From Alphaproteobacteria bacterium (GTDB lineage: Bacteria > Pseudomonadota > Alphaproteobacteria > Caulobacterales > Parvularculaceae): a stretch of DNA of 64,000 bases. The translations under genes and the position numbers were made by a program. Below are positions 20,486-27,286 of the stretch, one piece after another. The stretch covers positions 1 through 64,000 of the forward strand of contig JAUIMC010000004.1 of assembly GCA_030433215.1 (NCBI GenBank), in the 5' to 3' direction. The notes under the pieces were generated by a model, which saw only the letters and a program-made list of their open reading frames with translations, searched no databases and had not been told where the DNA came from. Every line of letters starts with the position of its first letter. Positions within the stretch are counted from its first letter, which is position 1.

Positions 20486-21112
20486 ATGTTCATGTCTCGC
20501 GTCCGCATTCTCGCCGCGCTCATCGCCGCGACCTCCGCCGTTCCCGCCCTGGCCCAGGACCCGGCGCCGGCTGCCGAGGAATCGGAGACCGCCGCGGTCG
20601 ACGGCGCTATTGCTTTCGCGCAAGCCCTGACCGCGGACGCCACAACGGCGCTGACCTCCGACAAGCCGGAAGCCGAACAGCTCGAGGATTTTCGCGCCGT
20701 GCTCGCCGACGGCATGGCGCTCGACGTCATCGGCCGCTTCATGATCGGCGAGGCCCGCAAGACCATGAGCGAGGATCAGCTTGCCCGCTATAACGCGATC
20801 TTCCCGCAATATCTGACCAAGCTCTACGCCGAGCAGTTTCAGGACATTGTCGGCAAGCCGCTGGAAGTGATCGAAGCCAAGCCGCTCGGCGCGCGCGACG
20901 TGATCGTGCGCACGAAATTCGACCGCAAGGACGGCGGGCCGATCATGGTGGACTGGCGGGTTCGCGAACTGCGCTCCGGCGAGCGCAAGGCCATCGACAT
21001 TATCGTCTCGGGCGTCTCGATCATGCTGGTGAAGCGCGAGGAGTTCTCCTCCTTCATCGCCACGAACGGCGTCGATCCGCTGCTGGATCGGCTGGAGGAA
21101 GATGCCGTCTAA
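20486..21112 (+). CDS. hpnM: Hopanoid-associated MlaC/Ttg2D-family periplasmic protein
   Basis: A 208-residue periplasmic lipid carrier-like protein. The signal peptide MFMSRVRILAALIAATS ends at ALAQ. The mature part has the MlaC/toluene-tolerance fold pattern: FRAVLADGMALDVIGRFMIGEARKTMSEDQLARYNAIFPQYL, then VIVRTKFDRKDGGPIMVDWRVR and DIIVSGVSIMLVKREEFSSFIATNGVDPLLDRL. MlaC proteins ferry phospholipids between membranes; the hopanoid-linked version is named HpnM from its position, as here near hpnN. Its own upstream region of over 200 nt suggests a separate promoter. Confidence 0.83.
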   Translation: MFMSRVRILAALIAATSAVPALAQDPAPAAEESETAAVDGAIAFAQALTADATTALTSDKPEAEQLEDFRAVLADGMALDVIGRFMIGEARKTMSEDQLARYNAIFPQYLTKLYAEQFQDIVGKPLEVIEAKPLGARDVIVRTKFDRKDGGPIMVDWRVRELRSGERKAIDIIVSGVSIMLVKREEFSSFIATNGVDPLLDRLEEDAV

Positions 21113-21173
21113 AGCGACCAATTAACGCCCGCTTAACCCATTGAAATAAAATAAAAAATCCCAACCAAACTCA

Positions 21174-21202
21174 TTGACAATCGGTACATTTTGTCCCATA
21201 TG
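21174..21202 (+). promoter_or_regulatory. Sigma-70-like promoter, facing the antisense strand of the DUF3800 gene
   Basis: A perfect TTGACA (21174-21179), then a 17-nt spacer and CATATG, or 18 nt and ATATGG. No rightward ORF with a start codon follows; transcription would run into the 3' end of the DUF3800 gene as antisense. It may be a remnant of imported DNA or serve an untranslated RNA. The -10 is weak. Confidence 0.3.
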
Positions 21203-21232
21203 GAAATTGGAGGTTCGGCCCAAGAGTAGTTT

Positions 21233-21250
21233 TATAGGCGTGCGCCTATA
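21233..21250. repeat. Short perfect hairpin beside the DUF3800 gene
   Basis: TATAGGCG-TG-CGCCTATA is an 18-nt near-perfect palindrome. Outside it, CCCAAG and CTTGGG form a second 6-bp pair. It lies 30 nt beyond the DUF3800 stop, so it could act as a transcription end or mark the edge of imported DNA. No T-run follows on either strand. Confidence 0.4.
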
Positions 21251-21279
21251 CATATTGCGGCTTGGGGCTTTACCTCCTT

Positions 21280-22173
21280 TTATATTTTCTCAGCATCTCT
21301 CGAAGTAAACGGGTCCGGCACATAGACTATTCCGTGCGTGGAAAAAACTTTGTCATCACGATACCCTTCTCCCTGAAACTGCAGCCTATTTAACAAGGCA
21401 CCATATTTTTGTTGAATCTCTATTCTTGCAGGGCCTTTGAAGTTCCACGCCTGAACTCGAAAACCCCAATTAATGCAATAAAGACATAGGTCTGCTGCTT
21501 GAACCGCGAGAGATAACTCAGAATCAACAAACATCGGGTATGGCACAATCCATTGAGTTCTCTGCCTTCCTACGTGAGTTTTTGTGTAATAATCGTGAAG
21601 CCTTTTCACAAAGCGCTTATCATTCTCCTTTTCAGTTTGGTCCATTACAAAAATTCCGTGGTCTGCTTTTTGTTCTAGAAAATAGAAGAACCTCTCTTGG
21701 AGAAAAATATGGTCCTTTCGGAGATAATGATGGAATGGGTAATCTCTAGGCGGCTTAACTCCGCATGCAATTAAACTTGCGAATAAAACTGCATCAGTAT
21801 CCAAAAGAGCTTGAAAGATTAAATCCGCCATCAGCAAACTAGCTTGCCCATACGCAGTAAAATCTCGCCTTGAGGGTCCAGCTTTTTGCGATTTTTTCGT
21901 TAGAAAGCGCCGAACACCTGCGGCTCGCTCTATATCCGAAAGCAAGCCCATCTGAGATGACCACCGAAATCTATCGCGTGATAATAGTTTGCTTCCTTTT
22001 ATCTCTGAGCCGTATTCGGAGAGTGTAACGCCAAAAGCTTCCTTTTCTGCCGCTTGTATTTTCTGAATTAAGAGCCAGACATCCTTGGCATGCACAGCGA
22101 CGCCGCCACGCACTTCAAAAGGCATGTTTTTATGATCGTGGCCAGATTCATCCATAAATAGTAACCAAGCCAC
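21280..22173 (-). CDS. DUF3800 protein, AT-rich, probably horizontally acquired
   Basis: A 297-residue cytosolic protein with the DUF3800 signature: an N-terminal acidic pair in LLFMDESGHDH (D8, E9), and a C-terminal FVDSELSLAVQAADLCLYCINWGF containing the conserved acidic and AAD residues. This spacing of acidic residues resembles an RNase H-like nuclease site, though no activity is established for the family. Base composition and codons (many AAA, TTT, ATT, TCT) differ sharply from all neighbours. It sits between hpnM and ispA, with only 15 nt to the ispA stop, and so interrupts the hopanoid/isoprenoid region. DUF3800 genes are common on mobile DNA and near defence genes; a defence role here is only a possibility. 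Confidence 0.75.
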   Translation of the reverse strand: MAWLLFMDESGHDHKNMPFEVRGGVAVHAKDVWLLIQKIQAAEKEAFGVTLSEYGSEIKGSKLLSRDRFRWSSQMGLLSDIERAAGVRRFLTKKSQKAGPSRRDFTAYGQASLLMADLIFQALLDTDAVLFASLIACGVKPPRDYPFHHYLRKDHIFLQERFFYFLEQKADHGIFVMDQTEKENDKRFVKRLHDYYTKTHVGRQRTQWIVPYPMFVDSELSLAVQAADLCLYCINWGFRVQAWNFKGPARIEIQQKYGALLNRLQFQGEGYRDDKVFSTHGIVYVPDPFTSRDAEKI

Positions 22174-22188
22174 TATTGCCTCACTATC

Positions 22189-23076
22189 TTAACTCTTCCG
22201 TTCAAAAACAAAATCTGCGGCCCCTTTCAGCGGCTCCGCCACATCGCCGAAGCAGTCGAGATGCGACTTGCAGCGCTCGACGAGCTCCGCCGCCTTTGAC
22301 TTGGCGCCGTCCATGCCGAGGAGCTTGATGAAGGTCGCCTTGTCCATCTCCGCATCCTGCCCGGCGGGCTTGCCCAGCGTTTCCGCATCCGCCGTCGCAT
22401 CGAGAATGTCGTCTACGATCTGGAATGCGAGGCCGAGATCCTCGGCATAGGCCGCGAGCGCGGCGATTTCATCGTCCGACGCCTCGCCGATCAGCCCGCC
22501 CCCGACGGCGGAAAAGCGGATCAGCGCGCCGGTCTTCAGGCGCTGCAACTCTTCGATGCCTTCGAGATCGAACTCTTTCTGCTCGGCGTAGATGTCGATC
22601 ATCTGGCCGCCCACCATGCCGATCTTGCCGGATGCGCGCGACAGCTCCAGCGCGATAGCGCAGCGCACGTCGCCGGACGGGTGCGTTTCTTTCTCCGCGA
22701 GAATTTCAAAAGCCTGGGTCAGGAGCGCATCGCCCGCGAGGATCGCGGTCGCGTCGTCGAACTTCTTGTGCACGGAAGGGCGCCCGCGGCGCAGATCGGA
22801 ATCGTCCATCGCCGGCAGGTCGTCGTGAATGAGCGAATAGCAGTGGATCATTTCGACCGCGCAGCCGACGCGGACCGAGCGCGACCGGGGACAATCGAAC
22901 ATGTCCGCCGCGGCGACTGCCAGAAACGGGCGCAGCCGCTTGCCGCCGTCGAGCGCGCCCCAGCGCATGGCGTCGACGACCCGGCCCAAAGGTCCGCCCC
23001 GCGTCGGCAGAAATCCGTCGAGCGCGTCTTCGACAAGGGCGGCGGTTTCTTTGATGGTGTTCGCGAAGGCTGACAT
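22189..23076 (-). CDS. ispA: Polyprenyl (farnesyl/geranylgeranyl) diphosphate synthase
   Basis: A 295-residue all-helical trans-prenyltransferase that builds C15 (or C20) diphosphate from IPP and DMAPP, the substrate for squalene synthesis. First aspartate-rich motif: D85, D86 and D91 in HDDLPAMDDSDLRRG; second motif in FQIVDDILDATAD. GGKRLRP near residue 45 binds diphosphate. The length and the two residues inserted in DDxxxxD are typical of the bacterial IspA/FPS type. Chain length cannot be fixed from sequence alone. It is upstream of DUF3800 and downstream of the zinc-knuckle gene on the same strand, with a REPIN-like repeat in front of it. Confidence 0.88.
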   Translation of the reverse strand: MSAFANTIKETAALVEDALDGFLPTRGGPLGRVVDAMRWGALDGGKRLRPFLAVAAADMFDCPRSRSVRVGCAVEMIHCYSLIHDDLPAMDDSDLRRGRPSVHKKFDDATAILAGDALLTQAFEILAEKETHPSGDVRCAIALELSRASGKIGMVGGQMIDIYAEQKEFDLEGIEELQRLKTGALIRFSAVGGGLIGEASDDEIAALAAYAEDLGLAFQIVDDILDATADAETLGKPAGQDAEMDKATFIKLLGMDGAKSKAAELVERCKSHLDCFGDVAEPLKGAADFVFERKS

Positions 23077-23094
23077 TCAAGCTTCTCTGTTTTG

Positions 23095-23166
23095 CCGCTC
23101 ATCCCGGCGAAAGCCGGGATCTCAGGAAATACGGAAGGAGATTCCGGCCTACGCCGGAATGAGCGG
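23095..23166. repeat. REPIN-like double-hairpin repeat, copy A
   Basis: A 72-nt element with inverted ends CCGCTCAT and ATGAGCGG. Inside are two hairpins: CCCGGC-GAAA-GCCGGG on the left and ATTCCGGC-CTAC-GCCGGAAT on the right. It lies in the gap between ispA and the 23200-23859 gene. Its organisation matches copies B and C; the CCGG core differs from their CCCGC core, so it may be a sub-family. Confidence 0.8.
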
Positions 23167-23199
23167 ATGAATATGCAGCATTTTCAGAAAACGCCACCC

Positions 23200-23859
23200 T
23201 CACCGCGCATTCACGAAACCCGAGCCGTCGCATTCGCCGCACAGGCGCGCAAAGAGGCCGCGCTTGCCGCGCCCGCCGCAATCGGAGCACAGGGCGCGCT
23301 TTTCCTTGCCGCCGAGGAAGCTCGCCAGCATGTCCACGGGCCTGCCCTCCACCGGCGCCGGGGCGGCGTTGACGGCGAATTCGCGCGCCGCTTCCATCCG
23401 CGCCGCCGGAAAGGCGTCCGCCATGGAGGCGCCGTCGCCGGAAATCCGCGCCAGCGTCATCATCAGATCGCGCTTCCAGCTTTCGAGCATCATCATGAAC
23501 TGCGCATGATCGAACGCGCCCGCAACCTCGAGCCCCGCCATCAGGAAAAGATCGCCGCTGTCCTCGATAGAAGCGACGGAGATGTGGAGATTGCGGTTGA
23601 TCGCCTCCACGATCGGATCGGTCACCGCGAAGCCGACAAAGCGGGCGAGAAAGCCCATCTCCTCGACCTTGCCGGAGCCTTCCGCCGTCTGCATCAGCGC
23701 GACGATAAAATTGATTCCATTATGCTGGATTCCATAGACCGAAAGCGGCCCGTCCTCGCCCAGCTTGTGAAGTCCGCCATATTGCGTCTCCAGCGCCGCG
23801 ACAACCTTGTCGAGCGGCCAGGACGCCTCGCGCTCCCCGCCCTTGAATTTGCGAAACAT
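23200..23859 (-). CDS. Unknown protein with C-terminal DnaJ-type zinc knuckle
   Basis: A 219-residue cytosolic protein. Residues 1 to about 150 form an alpha/beta domain (PLDKVVAALETQYGG, then INFIVALMQTAEGSG) that vaguely recalls YbjN/type III chaperone-like folds; I do not assign it. A low-complexity PAPVEG linker precedes a C-terminal module with two CxxCxGxG motifs, CSDCGGRGK and CGECDGSGF, the kind that binds one zinc in DnaJ. No J domain is present. It is the first of three leftward genes (this, ispA, DUF3800). The function is not known. Confidence 0.65.
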   Translation of the reverse strand: MFRKFKGGEREASWPLDKVVAALETQYGGLHKLGEDGPLSVYGIQHNGINFIVALMQTAEGSGKVEEMGFLARFVGFAVTDPIVEAINRNLHISVASIEDSGDLFLMAGLEVAGAFDHAQFMMMLESWKRDLMMTLARISGDGASMADAFPAARMEAAREFAVNAAPAPVEGRPVDMLASFLGGKEKRALCSDCGGRGKRGLFARLCGECDGSGFVNAR

Positions 23860-23867
23860 GACCGTAG

Positions 23868-23927
23868 GGCCCCCTCACCCAATCGTTACCCAATCACACC
23901 CTCGCTTCAACGCTACACGAGGGGGCC
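23868..23927. promoter_or_regulatory. Long-range inverted repeat upstream of ispH; the 23860-24206 gap
   Basis: The 346-nt gap between the zinc-knuckle gene and ispH has no convincing gene. It contains GGCCCCCTC (23868-23876) and its exact complement GAGGGGGCC (23919-23927) around a 42-nt spacer in which ACCCAATC occurs twice. It could be an operator or mRNA structure. A promoter lies further on, at 24054-24082. Confidence 0.4.
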
Positions 23928-24053
23928 ATGGGAGCCAAGCAGGCCGAATCACAGCATCCGGGCGGGCTTTCGCGGGGCGTCCGGGGGCCCGCTCGGAGAC
24001 GTGCCCGCAAGGCAACGCATGGCTGAAATCCTAGTAAGGCGCACTGGGTTCTT

Positions 24054-24082
24054 TTGCACTGCAGCGCAAGTCGCGATATAGG
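24054..24082 (+). promoter_or_regulatory. Candidate promoter of ispH-hpnH
   Basis: TTGCAC (24054-24059), exactly 17 nt, then TATAGG (24077-24082), about 125 nt before the ispH start. Spacing and both hexamers fit a housekeeping sigma factor. hpnH follows ispH by 44 nt, so both are probably transcribed from here. Confidence 0.5.
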
Positions 24083-24206
24083 GGGGAGAATGAATTTTCC
24101 GGCCCCGGCGAGCCTTTAATCAGGCGGGCGCCCGGTTGAAGGCTGGCCGGGCCCATGAAATAAAACGGCAGCCGATTGAGCGTATATGGCGGAGGGGCGA
24201 GAGTTT

Positions 24207-25199
24207 ATGGCGACGAATAACAAGAAAATCAAAGTCGTTCTGGCCCAGCCGAGGGGGTTCTGCGCCGGCGTCGAGCGGGCCATCGACATCGTCGAGCGGG
24301 CCCTCGAGAAATACGGCGCCCCCGTCTATGTCCGCCATGAGATCGTCCACAACAAATATGTGGTGGAGACCCTGCGCGCCCGGGGCGCGATCTTCGTCGA
24401 GGAAATCGACGAAATCCCGACCGGCGCAGTCACCGTTTTTTCCGCCCACGGGGTCGCCCGCAAGGTCGAGACCGGGGCCCTGGAGCGCGAGCTCGGCGTC
24501 ATCGACGCCACCTGCCCGCTCGTCACCAAGGTCCACAAGGAAGGCCGCCGCTACGCCGAGAAGGGCTATGACATCGTCCTCATCGGCCATATCGGCCACC
24601 CGGAAGTGGAAGGCACGCTCGGTCAGATTCCGGGCACGGTGCATGTGATTTCAGAACCGGACGAAGTCGCTGGCCTCGAGGTCGCCGACCCGGACCGCGT
24701 CGCCTTCGTCACCCAGACGACCCTGTCGGTGAACGACACCAAGGACGTCATCGCGGCGCTCAAAGAACGCTTCGCGAAAATCGTCGGGCCCGACACGCGC
24801 GACATCTGCTACGCCACGCAGAACCGCCAGACGGCGGTGATCGCCATGGCCAAACAGGTGGACCTGTTGCTGGTGGTCGGCGCGCACAATTCCTCGAACT
24901 CCAACCGCCTGCGCGAGATCGGCGAGAATTTCGGCATTCCGAGCTATCTCATCGAAGATGCGCGGATGTTCGACCCGGCCTGGCTCGAGGGCGTTGAAAC
25001 CGTCGGCCTCACCGCCGGCGCCTCGGCGCCTGAAACGCTGGTGCAGGACACCATCAGCCGCCTCAAGCAATATTGCGACGTCACGGTCGAACTGCTCGAC
25101 GGCGTCGAAGAAAACGTCCACTTCAAGCTGCCGAAAGAGCTCGCCGACACGCCGCGTCCCAAGGACGCGCTGGAGGCCTGGGCCGTCAGCAGCGCTTAA
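24207..25199 (+). CDS. ispH: 4-hydroxy-3-methylbut-2-enyl diphosphate reductase
   Basis: A 330-residue iron-sulfur enzyme making IPP and DMAPP in the last step of the MEP pathway. The three cluster cysteines are present: C19 in [12 protein letters not shown]103 in [11 protein letters not shown] and C201 in [10 protein letters not shown]. Substrate-binding [17 protein letters not shown], the TQTTLS stretch and the SSNSNRL serine/asparagine block are intact. I chose ATG 24207 over 24186, as the family starts a few residues before the first strand. Placement directly before hpnH is common in hopanoid clusters and supplies isoprene units for squalene. Confidence 0.93.
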   Translation: MATNNKKIKVVLAQPRGFCAGVERAIDIVERALEKYGAPVYVRHEIVHNKYVVETLRARGAIFVEEIDEIPTGAVTVFSAHGVARKVETGALERELGVIDATCPLVTKVHKEGRRYAEKGYDIVLIGHIGHPEVEGTLGQIPGTVHVISEPDEVAGLEVADPDRVAFVTQTTLSVNDTKDVIAALKERFAKIVGPDTRDICYATQNRQTAVIAMAKQVDLLLVVGAHNSSNSNRLREIGENFGIPSYLIEDARMFDPAWLEGVETVGLTAGASAPETLVQDTISRLKQYCDVTVELLDGVEENVHFKLPKELADTPRPKDALEAWAVSSA

Positions 25200-25243
25200 C
25201 TCATCCGACCTTTAACGAGAACAAAACCTCCGGAGACCCGCTC

Positions 25244-26422
25244 ATGTCAGTATCGCTTCACCAGCAAGTCCGCATCGGCGCCTATGTGGCGAAGCAAACC
25301 CTCCTGGGCCGCAAGAAATATCCGCTGGTCCTGTTTCTGGAGCCGCTTTTCCGCTGCAACCTTGCCTGCCCCGGCTGCGGCAAGATCGATTATCCGGCGC
25401 CGATCCTCAACAAGCGCCTTTCCGTTCAGGAATGCCTGGATGCTGTCGACGAGTGCGGCGCGCCGGTGGTGGCGATCCCCGGCGGCGAACCCCTGATCCA
25501 CAAGGATATGCCTGAAATCGTCGAGGGCATCGTGGCGCGCAAGAAATTCGTGTCGCTTTGCACCAATGCGCTCCTGCTCGAAAAGAAACTCGACCAGTTC
25601 AAGCCCTCGCCGTTCCTGTTCTTCTCCGTTCACCTCGACGGCCTCGAAGAAGAACACGACCGCGCGGTCGACCAGAAAGGCACCTTCAAGATCGCCGTTC
25701 AAGCCATCAAGGCGGCGCAGGACAAGGGCTTCCAGGTCAATGTCAACGCGACGATCTTCGACAATATGACGGCGGAGCAGGTGGCGGACTATCTCGACTT
25801 CGCCACCGATCTCGGCTGCAACATCTCGATCTCGCCGGGCTACGCCTATGAGCGCGCCGAAGACAAGGAGCACTTCCTGTCGCGCGAGAAGACCAAGAAC
25901 CTCTTCCGCGACATCTTCCGCATCGGCAAGGAGCGCGGGCGCGAATGGAACCTGTCGCACTCTTCGCTCTTCCTCAACTTTCTCGCGGGCAACGAAGAAT
26001 ATCACTGCACGCCCTGGGGCTCGCCGACGCGCAATGTCTTCGGCTGGCAAAAGCCCTGCTACCTTCTCGGCGAAGGCTATGTCTCCACGTTTAAAGAGCT
26101 GATGGAGACGACCGAGTGGGAGAAATACGGCACCGGCAAATACGAGAAATGCTCGAACTGCATGGCCCATTGCGGCTATGAGCCGACGGCGGCCATGGAC
26201 GCGGTGAAGAACCCGTTCAAGATGTTCAAGATCCCGAACATGTTCAAGATCAAGACCGAAGGCCCCATGGCGCCGGAGATCGATTTGTCGAATGCGCGCC
26301 CCGCCGAGGACATGCATGACGCGCTGGTCGAAAACGAGATGGAAAAGATCAAGCGCGAAAAAGAAGAAGCCAAAGCGCGCAAGACGACCCTGATCGACAA
26401 GAACAAAGAATACGCTGCCTAA
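25244..26422 (+). CDS. hpnH: Adenosyl-hopane synthase, radical SAM protein HpnH
   Basis: A 392-residue radical SAM enzyme that joins the 5'-deoxyadenosyl group to hopene, the first step of C35 hopanoid side-chain synthesis. The cluster motif CxxxCxxC is C38, C42 and C45 in FRCNLACPGCGK; GGEP in AIPGGEPLIH binds SAM. A C-terminal cysteine group, CSNCMAHCGYEPTA, is family-typical. The charged coiled tail after residue 350 (KIKREKEEAKARK) is likely cytosolic. A CGGAG Shine-Dalgarno precedes the ATG; an in-frame extension to 25073 is a shadow of ispH. Its stop overlaps the convergent hpnG stop by 4 nt. Confidence 0.92.
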   Translation: MSVSLHQQVRIGAYVAKQTLLGRKKYPLVLFLEPLFRCNLACPGCGKIDYPAPILNKRLSVQECLDAVDECGAPVVAIPGGEPLIHKDMPEIVEGIVARKKFVSLCTNALLLEKKLDQFKPSPFLFFSVHLDGLEEEHDRAVDQKGTFKIAVQAIKAAQDKGFQVNVNATIFDNMTAEQVADYLDFATDLGCNISISPGYAYERAEDKEHFLSREKTKNLFRDIFRIGKERGREWNLSHSSLFLNFLAGNEEYHCTPWGSPTRNVFGWQKPCYLLGEGYVSTFKELMETTEWEKYGTGKYEKCSNCMAHCGYEPTAAMDAVKNPFKMFKIPNMFKIKTEGPMAPEIDLSNARPAEDMHDALVENEMEKIKREKEEAKARKTTLIDKNKEYAA

Positions 26423-27207
26423 AGATCGAGGCTCAGGAAAAGCCGCTCGAAAAGCGGACCGAGGCTGCGGCGCAGCGTCTTCGCCGCGGCTGACGAGTCG
26501 CCGCCGAGCTTCATCAACTCCGGAAACTGCTTCGGATCGCGCAGGGCGGCGCCCAGCGTCGCCATGACCCGCGTCGAGCCGTCTTGTGCAACAGCGTTCA
26601 AGGCCGCCGCCGGCAGCGCCCGGCCAGCGGGATCGGCGATGGCGCGGATGGCGAGAAAAGGCGCGCCGGCGCGCGCGGCCGCCCGCGCCGCGCCATGGCT
26701 TTCCATGTCGACAGCGGCGGCGCCGTGATTTTGAAACAGCGCGGACTTTTTCATGGTGCTGTCGACGATTTCATCGGCGCCGAACAGCGCCGCCACTCTT
26801 GCTTCCACTTTCCCCCGCTCATCCCCGCGCAAGCGGGGATCCATTTTTGCAGACTTTCCTGGATTCCCGCTTTCGCGGGAAAGAGCGGGGTTGAGGCAAC
26901 CGAGAAGGTAACGGTCGCCCGAATAGACCGAGCCGTCATCGGCGATGATGGTCTCGCCAATGACAAGGTCGCCGGGCTTCAGCGCCGGATCGAGCCCGCC
27001 GGAAAAGCCGATGGAAAAGATCGCGCTCGCGCCTTCGTTGCAGAAGTCACGTGCAATCTCTTCGGCGCGCGCCGCGCTTGCGCCGGAAACGCCGATACGG
27101 ATTTTCGATGCGTCGACTGACGCCGAAACCGCTTGCGCTTCGGATTTCAGGCCGCAGACAACGCCGATGAATTTGCTTGCAGTCAATGAACTCTCAGCTC
27201 CGTTCAT
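26419..27207 (-). CDS. hpnG: Hopanoid-associated phosphorylase HpnG, carrying an in-frame repeat insertion
   Basis: A 262-residue purine-nucleoside-phosphorylase-fold enzyme that removes adenine from adenosylhopane to give a ribosyl (phosphoribosyl) hopane. Seen: IFSIGFSGGLDPALKPGDLVIG (phosphate/ribose site), AAVDMESHGAARAA with the catalytic-site glutamate, and FLAIRAIADPAGRALP. Residues about 107-131 (SRESGNPG, then DPRLRGDE) are translated from a REPIN-like repeat at 26815-26888. They split the sequence between YSGDRYLLG and VEARVAALFGADE, probably a surface loop, and leave the frame open. The ATG at 27207 lies inside another copy of the repeat. It ends the hpnC-D-E-G operon. It could still be functional, as the active-site blocks are intact. 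Confidence 0.85.
   Translation of the reverse strand: MNGAESSLTASKFIGVVCGLKSEAQAVSASVDASKIRIGVSGASAARAEEIARDFCNEGASAIFSIGFSGGLDPALKPGDLVIGETIIADDGSVYSGDRYLLGCLNPALSRESGNPGKSAKMDPRLRGDERGKVEARVAALFGADEIVDSTMKKSALFQNHGAAAVDMESHGAARAAARAGAPFLAIRAIADPAGRALPAAALNAVAQDGSTRVMATLGAALRDPKQFPELMKLGGDSSAAAKTLRRSLGPLFERLFLSLDL
26815..26888. repeat. REPIN-like double-hairpin repeat, copy B, inside hpnG
   Basis: A 74-nt element from CCGCTCAT to AAGAGCGG. Left hairpin CCCCGC-GCAA-GCGGGG, right hairpin TTCCCGC-TTTC-GCGGGAA, separated by about 30 nt. It is in frame within hpnG, where it encodes about 25 residues. It shares its architecture, and most of its hairpin bases, with copy C. Confidence 0.85.
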
Positions 27208-27272
27208 CCCCGCGCAAGCGGGTATCCAGAATACCTATTTTCATGGATTCCCGCTTTCGCGGGAATGACCGG
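27200..27272. repeat. REPIN-like double-hairpin repeat, copy C, between hpnE and hpnG
   Basis: A 73-nt element running from CCGTTCATCCCCGC to GCGGGAATGACCGG, filling nearly all of the hpnE-hpnG gap. The right hairpin is ATTCCCGC-TTTC-GCGGGAAT. The ATG used for hpnG is the complement of its CAT at 27205-27207. Confidence 0.85.
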
Positions 27273-27286
27273 GGGCGGTACAATTA

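Noticed and set aside
25073-25243. Apparent ispH-hpnH fusion or longer HpnH
   Set aside because: The extra frame overlaps ispH in another frame; ATG 25244 has a Shine-Dalgarno and family start.
23095-27272. CRISPR array
   Set aside because: Only three scattered palindromic elements with no regular spacing or unique spacers; REPIN-like fits better.
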